Assembly (NCBI RefSeq): GCF_009730915.1
Contig: NC_052486.1
Span: forward strand, 20,117,589-20,181,588
Length of the DNA stretch: 64,000 nucleotides
Source of the DNA: Dioscorea cayenensis subsp. rotundata
Lineage: Eukaryota; Streptophyta; Magnoliopsida; Dioscoreales; Dioscoreaceae
Reading direction: 5' to 3'
Below the pieces are notes generated by a model. The model saw only the letters and a program-made list of their open reading frames with translations. It searched no databases and was not told the origin of the DNA. The translations under genes and the position numbers were made by a program. Below are positions 35,501 to 47,055 of this stretch, piece by piece (position 1 is the stretch's first letter; each line of letters opens with the position of its first letter).

Positions 35501-37601
35501 AAGCAGTAAAGGGGATCAGACATCGAGAACAATGAACCAGGTCAAAAGAATATGCAGGAAATGGAAGTCGCCGAGTTCCTAACATTGCCACAAATGCAGG
35601 TACTCCTCTTTCTAGTGCAAACTGTATTTGGGCTTTATGCGAGTCTCTTGGAGCAAAAGAAAGTGTCATGATATTTTCTTTGAGCATATATCCCCCAAAG
35701 CTGGCAACCTTTATAAAAATCAAATTATCAATAAAAAAAATAGAGAAGGCCAGCATGAAAATAAGATTAAACAAAGTTCTGAAACGCCTCTCACCCCACA
35801 ACCCATGTCCAGAGCTGTCCTCAAAAGACCGCTGTCAATGGGAATGTATTGTCCAAGCTTCTCAATATACTGCACAGCTCCATCAGGGAACATAGTGCCG
35901 CCACCAGGGAAGATGAAGTATGAACCTTCTTCTTTCATCCAGCCTTGATGACCTTTCCTCTCTGCAATTTTATTATATGGCATGTTGTCATGCCATATCT
36001 GCAAGCCCAAAAAACATACTTTTATTTTTTCCCTAAACCTAATAAAATTTAATCACAAGGTCTAACACAACATGAGATGAAGCAAAAACAACTAAAAATC
36101 GAAACTATATTGAGTGTGGAGTGTGGTGGGAAGTTCGAGATGTATCATCAATACAAGTCAACTTTATGAAAATTTCAAATAGTTCCTTATAAAATACCTA
36201 CAGGCCAACCTTATATACAAACAACAAAAGAAGTCACGAGAATGGCATTTTGTAGAGCACACACCAAAAAAAGAGCCGTTGACTAGCATGAGTAGTAAAT
36301 AATGACAAAAAGAAAAAAATAAATCATAAGCTTGTTATTAGATTGTGTATATTACATCAAGAAAAAATATGTTATTCCACATGTGCTCTCAAAATATCAA
36401 ACCTATTATTCACAGTGAAATCCTCCAATTAAGAAAACTACCTCGATCAAGTTTTAATTATTTTTTATTTTTTATTTTTGGCAATTTTTAATTCGATTCA
36501 AAAATTATGGTCTACTATCCATAAGGATAGTCCGGTCTGTATCAACAGGGAACTTGGCAACTGAACATTCAAACAGAAGCTGAAAAAGAAAATGGAGAGA
36601 AACTCATCTTTGCTGCAAAACATCCAACACATCTGAACGCCTACTGGTGTGCAGTGTGCACTATATCTAACATAGCAGCATTTTTCGTTTTTAGTTTTTA
36701 ATATGTAAATTTTTAAGGTTTAGGGCATACACTAGGTATAGTTTTGTCTCTCCTGAACATTCAAACAGGTGCTTAAAAAATAAAATGGAGGGAAACTAAT
36801 CTCTCATACAAAGCATCCAACACATTACTAAAATTGCAAAATCTGAACTACTAGACTGCACTTATCTAATATTTTAGCATTTTTTTTATAAAATATGTAA
36901 ATTTATGTGTAGTGTACACTAGGCATAATTTTGTCTCTCTTGAATGTTTTTCTTTGTGAACTGAACACAAATTTAGCTTTTTCTTCGCACAAATAACGAA
37001 ATGGTCCACAATCAACTTGTTAAAAAAACAAATATATATCTAATCAATGGTCGCACATGACTCCCAGACATTCCATAAAATAATATATGTTAATTAAGAG
37101 TAAAGGCATAGATTAATTAACTATTAAGCTTAATTAACGACAAAGATAGAGAACCTTATGTAGACTCTCAGGCCACGGCACCGGAATCTTGTACCCATCC
37201 GGCGGCGGCACAAGACACAGCGGCAACTCGCCGGACTCCGGGCAGTGGCGCTCCCTATAAAAGTTCATCTCCCGGCTGAGCTGGCTGTTCCGGCGAGGAT
37301 CCTCACAGGGCATCTGATCAACCTCGTCAACAGGGCAAGTAGGGATGACAGGACCAGCAGCGGAGCGCTGGGAACGCGGGGAATCAAGCAGGGAGAGAAC
37401 ACGCTCACGCTGGCGGGGATCAGAGGGGTCAGAGCGGGCCAGAGCGCGGCGTCCGGCGGCCGCCAGCGGATCACCGAGGGACGTGAAGACGAGAATGAAG
37501 AAGATGATCACAGCGCCAAAGAAGGCGGTGGATACGAGGTCAAGCAGCGTCCACGGGCGCGGCGGGCCACGGCGCGGCGGCGGGAGGTTGACATGGCCCA
37601 T
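32557..37601 (-). CDS. QUASIMODO3-like pectin methyltransferase (DUF248/PMT family), 7 exons
   Basis: This is a Golgi type II membrane, SAM-dependent putative pectin (homogalacturonan) methyltransferase. Exons are 37601-37155, 35998-35795, 35708-35498, 35399-35138, 35040-34666, 33474-33379 and 32779-32557. All have GT/AG borders and matching phases, and give 605 aa (Arabidopsis QUA3 is about 600). The start [12 protein letters not shown] matches QUA3. A single transmembrane segment lies at about residues 23-43 ([16 protein letters not shown]). [20 protein letters not shown] is diagnostic, SAM motif I is [13 protein letters not shown] across the exon 2/3 junction, and [55 protein letters not shown] and [10 protein letters not shown] follow. 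No disruption was seen. Exon 1 is very GC-rich, unlike the rest. Placement in the QUA3 subgroup is firm by sequence pattern; the substrate is inferred from the family. Confidence 0.95.
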
Positions 37602-37992
37602 GGGGCGATGATCGGCGGCCTGGAATGGGATCTAGAGGCGAGGGTTTGGGATGGAGATCGAAGTGGAGATGAGATCTAACGAGGGTTTGGAGAAGAAGAG
37701 AGTGAGCGTGAGAAGGAGAGTGAGCTCCATTGAAGAAGGGATCTGGATCGGAGTTATAAGGCCGCCGACATGTCGGTGGAGTGGGCCTGGGCCTGGGCCT
37801 GGGTTTGGGCCTGGCCCATTTTAGTGGCATTGGTGTAAATATTTGTTTTTGTGTGCACTCTTCTGGTAAATTTGAATGTTTGCATGTTTATTTATTAATT
37901 GCCGGGCTCAAATCTTAATGGGAAAATTGTTTTTAAAATATTGTAATTTTCTTTTATCATCATTGAAATATTTTATTTTTAGAATTTGGGAA

Positions 37993-38023
<31 letters not shown>

Positions 38024-39270
38024 TACAAGGAGTCGTGATTTACGAACATATTCCCGATAGCGTCTCAGATGTGTGATTTTGTTATATTATTATTACAATC
38101 TAGATTAAACAGTTAAAATTTAAAAATAGTTCATCTCATTCTTTTATTGTGTAATTGTGTTATAAAATAATGAGAAGAATTCAGTGAAATTATTATATTT
38201 AAATTATTGAGAACGGATGTATGTAAATGTATTATTTATAAATGTATATGGAATGATATTGTTATTGTTTGGATGGAGATTATAATAAATCAAGTATATA
38301 ATTTAATTAATAAAATTAAAAAATTTACAGATTAATGGTAAATTAAAAGTCTAAGAGAACAAAAAAAACCAAATGAATTGTAAAATAAAAAAAAATTGAA
38401 ATTTAATTGAAAGAATATTGGGAAGTGACAAGAATGATGCATCATTTACGTAACTTAAATCATAAAATATGTGGGATTTTTTTATTTATGGCATTAATAT
38501 ATACAAGTTTTGATTTTTGCGAGGATAAGTAGCTGCTAATAGAAACTTTGCTCCCATGTTATGTTTGATGTTGGATTGCGTAGTTGTGTTGTTTCTAGAC
38601 ATAACATGATTTTGGATTTGGGTGGAAGGATAGAGTATTCTAGTGTTGGTCTTTGTAATTAGTTAATAAAAAAAAATTTACAACACCTGGATTTTGTCCA
38701 CGCTCTAGCGGTTAAAAACCAAGGGATGTGTATAAGCGCCGATTGAGAGTGAATGGGGCAAAGGTTGTACACTCATGGCTACTAGAATTATCCACACACA
38801 TAACTATTATTCACACTTTTAAAAATGTACCATTAAACATGACTCAAATTCTCATCACTTGTGAAAAAGAGTTCTAATGGGGACTCGGTTACCAAAAATA
38901 TCATTATTGTACATGAACACCAACCAATTGCAGATGTACCTTTTGCATTCTATTAAAATATTAAGTACATAGGACCATATATATATAAATCAAAATACAT
39001 AGACTAAAAATTTAATGAAAAAAATTTATGATCAAAATAAAACTATTCAAAGAGTTTTTAATAATTTCCATAAACTTACAAATCAATTAGTTAAATTAAT
39101 ATATATTACCTTGGTATAGATGCTTAAAACCTCCAAATCATTCATCCCCAATGAAGAAGAACCCACAACATGTGACACACCAACAAAACCCTTACACCAA
39201 CTACTCCCACTTCTTTAAAGTTAAAACCTCATTCAATCCATAATCATTTCACCATCTTGAAAAACAAGCA
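37602..39270. other. 5' region of the QUA3-like gene and AT-rich intergenic DNA
   Basis: 37602-37800 is GC-rich leader/promoter with repeats of GGGCCTGG near 37780-37815. A (TA)n tract lies at about 37998-38024. No other gene was recognised before the nsLTP start. Confidence 0.5.
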
Positions 39271-39624
39271 ATGGCTTTCACTTCAAAAACTTTCATTATT
39301 CCCACTACTACCATAACTCTTCTCTTCCTGTATTACACCATGGCAATGTACTGTGATGTCATAAGTTCTCTACTATATAGCTGTGAAAATTTCATGGTTT
39401 ATGGTCCACCGGAAATGGCAGTGAGTTCACAGTGTTGTGGTGGATTGCTTCATCTTGCAAACATTAGTGGCGAGTCCATTCTTGCAAGAAGAGTTATATG
39501 TAGTTGCATTGTTTCTTTGATTGATGATTATGGCCCTAATGCTACCACCATTGCTAGTCTTCCTAGACTTTGTGGTGTTTATCTTGGTTTTCCCTTGGAC
39601 CCAAACATCGACTGCAACACGTAA
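39271..39624 (+). CDS. Non-specific lipid transfer protein (nsLTP, type I-like)
   Basis: The frame encodes a 117-residue secreted protein. A hydrophobic N-terminal signal peptide (IIPTTTITLLFLYYTMAM) precedes the mature domain. The eight-cysteine motif is complete: C28, C38, C55-C56, C77-S-C79, C101, C115, with spacing X9, X16, CC, X20, CXC, X21, X13. That is close to type I nsLTPs (a hydrophilic residue within CXC), with slightly long second and third loops. These proteins bind lipids in an alpha-helical cavity and act in cuticle, pollen wall or defence functions. The frame stops at TAA (39622-39624) inside a perfect donor, CAC|GTAAGT. nsLTP genes often have an intron a few codons before the stop, so the real C-terminus may come from a small downstream exon that I could not locate. 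Confidence 0.88.
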   Translation: MAFTSKTFIIPTTTITLLFLYYTMAMYCDVISSLLYSCENFMVYGPPEMAVSSQCCGGLLHLANISGESILARRVICSCIVSLIDDYGPNATTIASLPRLCGVYLGFPLDPNIDCNT

Positions 39625-39795
39625 GTTTTTTTTTTAATTCATTAGTGTGCCATTTAAGATGGATGATCTCAAATGTCGATTGTGTTTTTAGATGTTATTT
39701 ATGTTAGAAATCACTAAAGTTCAACATCTTTTAGATGTTGCTGTTTTAATTTGTTATTTTCTTACTTTTATTTTGTGTTTTTTATTGGGTGTATC

Positions 39796-40712
39796 TAGGG
39801 ATGTAAGTGGGGCGGAAAATTTATATTTCCCAACGCCCCGCCTCGACGGGGCGGGGATTCTCCGAAACATCCCCGCGAAGCGGGGAGCGAGAAAAAATTC
39901 CTCTGTCTAGTGGGGCGGGGGCGGAGAATGCTCTCCCCGCCCCACGGGGATCCACCCCCGACTCCCCGCGGGAATTCTTCAATAAAATAAATATATATTA
40001 TATATATTTAATATATTTATTAAATATTATTTCAACATTAATATAATATTATATATATAATCAATAAATATTTATTTGTTAAATATAACTCTTATATTTA
40101 ATAAAAACTTAATTTAAAATTACTGAATTTAAATATAATTGTAACAATAAATTTAAAATAATGTTATATATTATAAATATTATTTTTTCAATCCATTAAA
40201 CATTGAAACTCTTGCTCATTAATTTATCTTTATATTATAAAAGTGGACCCGCAATTATTTCATACAACTTATTAACTATTTATATTTATTTTAAAAATTT
40301 TAATCAAAACTTTTATTTACTATTATAGATAAATATGTTATATTAAAATTAAGATTATATTGATTAATTTATCAACTTTATTGAAATCTCAACTTGTAAG
40401 TAGAACATCTCTTATGAAATCCCAACTTCCGCAGTTCCTCATCTTCAATTCTTCATACCATCGATTAGTTTGTTAGTTTGTTGTGAGGAATATTTTGTTT
40501 ATTTTTTAATTTCATATATGGTGTATTATATGTGTAATTAGGAAAAACAATTTGGTAGAAAAGGAATACTTCGTCCCTGCGAGGATTCCCTGACCCCACG
40601 GGGATCCCTGCGAGAGAATGAGTGGGGGGAGAATTCCCCCGCGGCTTGTGAGAAGCGGGGATGGGGATGGGGATCCCATTCTCTGCCCTACCCCGCCCCA
40701 CTTGCATTTCTA
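39796..40712. mobile_element. hAT-type MITE (917 bp) with 8-bp target duplication
   Basis: The left end TAGGGATGTAAGTGGGGCGG and right end (reverse complement) TAGAAATGCAAGTGGGGCGG form terminal inverted repeats. They are flanked by a perfect 8-bp duplication GGTGTATC (39788-39795 and 40713-40720). Both subterminal regions are G/C-rich with repeated GCGGGGAT words; the core is AT-rich without coding capacity. An 8-bp duplication and TA(G)GG ends fit hAT. It lies about 170 bp past the nsLTP coding end, possibly inside its intron or 3' region. Confidence 0.92.
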
Positions 40713-40720
40713 GGTGTATC

Positions 40721-42529
40721 ACCTCTAGTGACCGTTAGTGATCTTTTTATTTATGTTGTCGTTGTTTTGTTGTGTTGTCTCTTTATTTTGTTCCAGATTT
40801 AAGCTCCTGTTTTTGTTGAAGAATTTGTGGTTTTTTCACTTAATAAATATATATATATATTATATTAAAATCAATATGTTTAAAGAACCTGGTGATACTC
40901 CCATTTTTTTTCTTCCATTGATGGTCTTTATTAATAGGGGATTCTAATGATAAAAATTATAAATCATAAAATTTAATTTGAATGTAAATCTAAATTAATA
41001 TCATTATCATAGGATTCAGATTAACAACTAGTTTTTCACTTATGTTGTTTGGTTATATATATGAGATTTTTGAAATACCAGCTGGAATTTGTGTAATTTG
41101 TTTAATTGACTACTATGATATTATATATATATATTATTATTACATTATCTTTGCACATTTTAAACAATGTGTTTTTTTAATATAGATTGTTTGATAAATT
41201 TTATTTTTCATTTTTCATTTTTTTTAAATATTAAACACGGTTTATCAATAATAATAATAAATTCAAAAATTAGATGGAAAACATAATAAAATTAAATTAA
41301 GCAATTTATTAGATTTTAGTGGTTAAGTATGGGATCCCAATGTCTACTATTTGTAATTTTTTTACTTGTCACTTGAAGAAAATATCAAAATTAGTTATTT
41401 ACTATTTTGTAGGGTTCATTAGGGCATTTTTAACTGACGGCCAAATCGGTTGGAAGTCCAACGTTGCGTTAAATCATGATTTGCTACAGTGCATGCAAAT
41501 AGTTGCGCATCATTGTAGCACAAGTTTTTTTTTTCTATTTAATATTTGTTTAGTGATGTTTGAGTCATTAATTTTATAATTTTGATCTACTTTTAGCTAC
41601 ATAAATATACATCATTATATAATTTGTACTTATAATTTTATATTTTAATCAAATTAATAATTTATAATTTAAGGTTATTTTTTTTAGTTAATAAGAAATA
41701 AAAAATTGAAGAAAATAATAAAAAAATATAAATACATTATAATTAGGATAAATTACATGAGCAATGAAAAAAAATAAAAAATAGTTCTAACATAGATTAT
41801 CATTGATAACAATAAAAAAAATCACAACACCGAATAAATTGTGAATATATAAAAATTATGAAGTGAGAAGAATATTTTTATAATATTATGTTTTAGAGTT
41901 AAAAATAGAATTGCTAGTTGAAAAATTTTCACTATAGAAGTTGTATTTTTGTATACTAAAATTTCAAATATAGAGTTTTGGGTTGGAAATGGTCTTAGGC
42001 CACTCTTTTAAGTTTCTATATTTCTTTTATTATAGTGTGTTGTTTTTTATCCAAATTTTTAAATAAATGTTAGAAAAAGGGATATATATATATATATGTG
42101 TGTGTGTAAGTTGAAAGCATAATTTTAGGTTTATCACCATGATATCTTGTTGGCTCCATGTTCCGTTTGCCATGGCGATTTGCATTGATGTTTATTTATT
42201 ATTATTTTGTGAAACTTTGGGAAATGTTACTCACATTTGTATTTTTATATTGCAGCATATTTTGACCAATATGGAATGAAGGAATAAATATGGAGTTGTT
42301 AGGAGTAGGTTTTGAAGGATAAAGAAGAAAGAATCTTTCATTGTGTTCTTTTCACGGAAAAAAACCAATAAGCAATAACTACAATTTGTAGTTTGAAAAA
42401 AAAAAATATTTATTTTCAATATATATATATTCCTCCTTTTTGTTTCCTATGAGAAATGCCGAAAAACTAGTGGTGATTATAGAGGGCTCTTGTTCTACCA
42501 ATATTTTTAGATTTTTTTTTTATTTTAAT
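40721..42529. other. AT-rich intergenic DNA
   Basis: No gene was recognised. A MITE-like segment may lie at about 41430-41990, but I could not pair its ends. A (TA)n/(TG)n tract lies at about 42085-42108. Confidence 0.45.
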
Positions 42530-42682
42530 AATGCTATACATCACAAATAGATTTTATGAAATTTGTCACGAATACTAACCCCGGAGTTGAAGTTAGCATT
42601 TCTAGCTCCAGAGTTGGCAACCCCAACTATAGGGTTATCATTTGTGTCAAATTCGTGAAATCTGTTCGTGATGTATAGTATT
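42530..42682. mobile_element. Small MITE (~153 bp) with ~50-bp inverted repeats
   Basis: The left arm AATGCTATACATCACAAATA continues through GATTTTATGAAATTTGTCAC. The right arm, reverse-complemented, reads AATACTATACATCACGAACA then GATTTCACGAATTTGACAC. The arms make up two thirds of the element, so a transcript would fold into a near-perfect hairpin. AT-rich flanks prevent defining the target duplication (TA or TTA possible). Confidence 0.8.
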
Positions 42683-42732
42683 ATTATTTTTATTTATGTG
42701 CGTCCATTCAATTGTTAATCAAATCATTCGCC

Positions 42733-42945
42733 AAGTTTTATTAAACAGTGCTACACACATTGCAAAACAGTTGTAACAGTTGTATGATAAAAAGTGGGAT
42801 AAACAATACCCTCGCTAAGTTTTATTAAACAGTACTACACACATTGCAAAACAGTTGTAATAATTGTAACAGTTGTATGATAAAAAGTGAGATAAACAAT
42901 ACCCTCGACAAGTTTTATTAAACAGTGCTACACACATTGCAAATT
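42733..42945. repeat. 84-93 bp tandem repeat, about 2.4 copies
   Basis: Copies start AAGTTTTATTAAACAGTGCT at about 42733, 42817 and 42910, each continuing ACACACATTGCAAA. The second copy has a 9-nt internal duplication around TTGTAATAATTGTAACAG. Confidence 0.85.
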
Positions 42946-43245
42946 TTTTTATGACTCTCGGTAATTATATTTACCAATGGCCCTTTGGGTAAGACTTTCA
43001 TTTCAAAAAAAAACCTTAGAACAAACTCCAAAGCCCACACAATGGTCAATAAGAGAGCACCGTGTTTGTTGAACTTGGTCCAAATTTGTGCACATCCCTT
43101 ATACACATTTGTCGCATTTTGTCATATATATATATATTTGTGTGTGTGTGTATATATATATATATGTATAAGAACTTTAAAAGATAATTTCCGTTTAGAA
43201 AGTTTGATTTTTTTTTTACAAAAGGTAATTTTCACAAATAATTTT

Positions 43246-45221
43246 GGGAAAATTACTGTTTACCCCTCAAGAATTTCAAAACTTCCCAAACAGAACCTGT
43301 GAGTTTTGAATACCTCAAACAACCCTTCCTTTATTGTTTCACTTCATTTTTGCCCCCCTGCATTATGAAATTTCATCATTGTCCTTAAACCTTTTTGCAT
43401 ACATTTTTTCATTTTTTTGCATTCATTTTTGCATGTACTCATTTCTTAGACAGAGAACTCATTTTTTAAACAGAGAGCTCATTTCTTTAAACAGAAACCT
43501 CACTTCTTAAACAAAAAACTCATTTCTTAAACAAAACCTAACAGAAACCTCATTTTTTAAACAGAAAACTCATTTTTTAAACGGAAACCTCATTTTGTTA
43601 AACAGAAAACTCATTTTTAAACAAAAACATTGATATTTAAACAGAAAAACCAATATTTATGTGACAAATTAATCCTGCGTATAAAAACCAATTAATCTTG
43701 GCCTATTTAAATAGAAACAACGATATTTAAGCACTTTTTTTAAACGTAAACGCAATATATTAAACATAAACATCGATAGTTAAACAAAGACAACCAAACA
43801 TAAAGACGGTCGTTCTTTATTATATGGAGATAACGATATTTACATTAAAAATTTAATAAGTTTGTGAAAAAGAATTTAGGTTAGGATGATTACATTATAA
43901 CTACAAACAAAAGAATTTAGCTTAGTATGAAGAGTAATACATGTACTCATTTCTTAAATAGAGAACTCATTTCTTAAACAAAAAAGTTCATTTCTTAAAC
44001 AGAAAACTCATTTCTTAAACATAAACCTAACAGAAATATCATTTTCTTAAACAGAAACCTCATTTTTTTAAACAGAAACCTCATTTTTTTAAACAGCAAA
44101 CTCATTTTTTAAACAGAAACATTGATATTTAAACAGAAAACCAATATTTACATGACAAATTAATCCTGGGTATAAAAACCAATTAATCTTGGCCACTCGT
44201 ACATATTTAAATAGAAACAACGATATTTAAACAATTTTTTAAACGTAAACACAATATATTAAACAGAATCATCGATAGTTAAACAAAGACAAACAAGCAT
44301 AAAGATGGCCGTTCTTTATTATATGAAGATAACGATATTTATATTAAAAATTTAATAAGTTTGTGGAAAAAAATTTAAGTTAGCATAATTACATTATAAC
44401 TACAAACAAAAGAATTTAGGTTAGCATGAAGAGTAATGCATGTACTCATTTCTTAAACAGAGAATTCATTTTTTTAAACAGAGCTCATTTCTTTAAATAG
44501 AAACCTCATTTTTTTAAACAGAAATCTCATTTCTTAAATAGAATCCTCATTTTTTTAAACAGCAAACTCATTTTTTAAACAGAAACATTGATATTTAAAC
44601 AAAAAAACTAATATTTACGTGACAAATTAATCATAAGTATAAAAACCAATTAATCTTAGCCACTCGTACATATTTAAATAGAAACAACGATATTTAAGCA
44701 CTTTTTTAAACGTAATCGCAATATATTAAACAGAAACATCGATAGTTAAACAAAGACAAACAAGCATAAATATGATCGTTCTTTATTATATGGAGAGAAC
44801 GATATTTACATTAAAATTTTAATAAGTTTGTGAGAAAAAATTTAGGTTAGCATGATTACATTATAACTACAAACAAAAGAATTTAGCTTAGCATGAAGAG
44901 TATTGCATGTATTCATTTCTTAAACAGAAAGGTTATTTTTTAAACAGAACGTCATATTTTAAACAAAACTTCATGTTTTAAGTAGAAACTCATTGCTCCC
45001 AAGGGCATTATAGTCAAACCATGTCACACTTACCACAACTTCCCACACAAGGAAATTGACAAGGAACAATTTCGTCCAAAAAATCCAAATTAACTCTATC
45101 AATCACTGTTAGATGTTTGGGGGTTTAAAAAATTATTGTATTAAAAAAGAAAGGGATTTTATGGATATTTAAATTTAGGGAGAGAATCTGTGCATATTGG
45201 GGTGTTTTTAGTAATTTCCAC
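43246..45221. mobile_element. Non-autonomous element (1976 bp) related to the 48.4-54.6 kb element
   Basis: The left terminus GGGAAAATTACTGTTTACCC is nearly identical to that at 48412 (GGGAAAATTACTGTTCACCC). The right terminus, reverse-complemented, reads GTGGAAATTACTAAAAACAC. A TAATAATAA tract follows the right end. The interior is almost entirely a ~500-bp tandem array and has no coding capacity. It appears to be a deletion or rearranged derivative of the larger element's family. Confidence 0.7.
43430..44990. repeat. ~470-505 bp tandem repeat, 3+ copies, itself made of TTTAAACAGAAA units
   Basis: Units start with CATGTACTCATTTCTTA at about 43433, 43939, 44439 and (partial) 44906. Each begins with several 20-25 nt subunits of the type CTCATTTTTTAAACAGAAAC. 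It continues with ATTAATCTTGGCC, then CGATATTTAAGCACTTTTTT, ATCGATAGTTAAACAAAGAC and GTTCTTTATTATATG. It is a two-level (higher-order) repeat. Confidence 0.88.
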
Positions 45222-45465
45222 TAATAATAATAAGAACAATAACAACAGACCTTCCTTTTAATCCTAAGATTGCATAATATGTTCTCAATTTCTCTCATTT
45301 TCTAATATAATCAATCAGCCATTAAATCCGAACACAAAAAAGAAAACATTCAACAAAACAGAGCAGAAACAGAGCCAAACTAAACAAACATCCATTCAAA
45401 CTATACTCATTAAAAACATATATCTAAACACAAACCAAACCACCTCTAAAATTCACAGACCATCT

Positions 45466-47055
45466 TCAAATTCTAATTGGCATTCCAAACCTATCCAACC
45501 TGCCAGATCCCTGATAACAAGCTTCATTACCAAATTTAGCATGCAGAGCCGAAGAATTCGAACAATATGAAGATGTAACCGAAGAACAAGTCCTCTGTGA
45601 ACTCTGAGACCTCAGTTTCACCAGCTCCTTCGGTCTCTGTTTCGGCACACTCTGCGCCCGGACCTTTGCCTGGAATGACACAGTATTCCCCATGTAACTC
45701 GGACAATGTTCAAATTCATCACTGAAAGGCCTTCTTCTACATTCATTCTTTGATTTGATCCACCCATCAATCCATGAATTACTAATCCTCTGTTTATAAG
45801 CCTCTGTTTTTTCCGGTGTCAAAGATTCCTGCATGATTTATGTAGGCAAAATTCAGTGAGAGTTTGTGAAGTTTTTGATCATTTAAAGTGTTTGGAGATT
45901 GAGAATGTGGTGTACTTGATTGGAAAGAGGACTGGAGCACTTGTTTGCGCGGCGGGCACGCACACGAAGCCGGGCCTGAGCATGAACTAGTGCTTGCATG
46001 CACCGGAGTGTCTCTGCAGTTTGTTTTCGCACAATGTGGCCTCTCACCAATGCCTGCAATTTCACTAGACCTTTCAATGCTTTGAGTGCTTTTCTTGCCT
46101 GAAAATGCAGAGGAATTAGAACAAAATACAGTTATAACAAGCATGAACTTTATAAAACAGAGCAATAGTAAAGTAGAAGAAGATACAATGATAACAAAAG
46201 ATGAAAACAATTGGTGATAAAGTAGAACAAGATAACAGCTTTTGAGGTGATCATCTTGACTTCAAATGCAAAAGAATTAGAAGAAGATAACAGTAATAAC
46301 AAGAGATGTGAACTCCATTAATGATAAACTAGAGCAATAGAACCAGGTTTAAAGAAGCATGCACATCCATCACAATCATGCAATAAAATTAGAAGAAAAA
46401 GGAGGGTTTTTTCCCACTGATATCAGTGCTATCTTTGCTTTCTAAAATCATGCAATCATTTCAGAAGAAAAAAAGGAGAGTTTTTTCCCCGTAATTTCAA
46501 CTGCAAAGGAAGTACTAAATTAGAAGAAGATACAGTAATAACAAAAGAGCAACAGAAACAAGCTAAAAGCCAAAAGATTAGAAGGTGAAGAAGAAATATA
46601 TCAATGGCGTGTAAATTCAGCAAAATGACAGCTTTGAAGTGACAAGCATATCCATTAAAATCACGCAATCAAATTAAAAGAAAAAGGAGAGTTTTTTTTT
46701 CACTGCAACTCGGAATTTGGATCTTAAACAGTAAAAGTAATCAAAAAAGGAAACTTTTACTTTTCTGCAATTCAAAGAAAATTCAAAACAGAAAAAGAAA
46801 AATCCAAACTTTTACCAGATAACCACGAAATGAAGCTTGGATCTTCACTGCTGACCATTCTTCACGTTTAGTGATGCTCACCGCCGGTAGCTTCATCGGC
46901 GGCGGTGACGCCGGAGGTGGTTTGGGATTGATTTCAGGAATGGACTTGACAAAGCCCCATCGCTTCTTTTGTTTGGCTGGGATCTGGTTCTCCGCCGCCG
47001 AGATAGGCTTCCTTCCGGTGAGGAGAGCCTTTAGCCACCTCGTTGCTTTGGCCAT
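45466..47055 (-). CDS. IQD protein (IQ67-domain calmodulin-binding), 3 exons, 261 aa
   Basis: Exons 47055-46816, 46098-45916 and 45828-45466 join in phase 0. They give 80 + 61 + 120 residues. The N-terminus [16 protein letters not shown] is the typical basic IQD start. The IQ67 domain spans about residues 67-130 across the exon 1/2 border: [42 protein letters not shown] and [20 protein letters not shown], with IQ and 1-8-14 style calmodulin-recruitment motifs. The C-terminus is basic and Ser-rich, with [17 protein letters not shown] and ending [15 protein letters not shown] proteins are calmodulin-binding scaffolds on microtubules, membranes or nuclei. The protein is shorter than many relatives but within range. 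No break seen. Confidence 0.93.

Noticed and set aside
37245..37679. 144-residue plus-strand frame
   Set aside because: It is the antisense shadow of the GC-rich QUA3 exon 1.
43430..44990. CRISPR-like array of regularly spaced repeats
   Set aside because: Repeats are AT-rich tandem modules without unique spacers in a plant transposon; no cas genes and a eukaryotic context.
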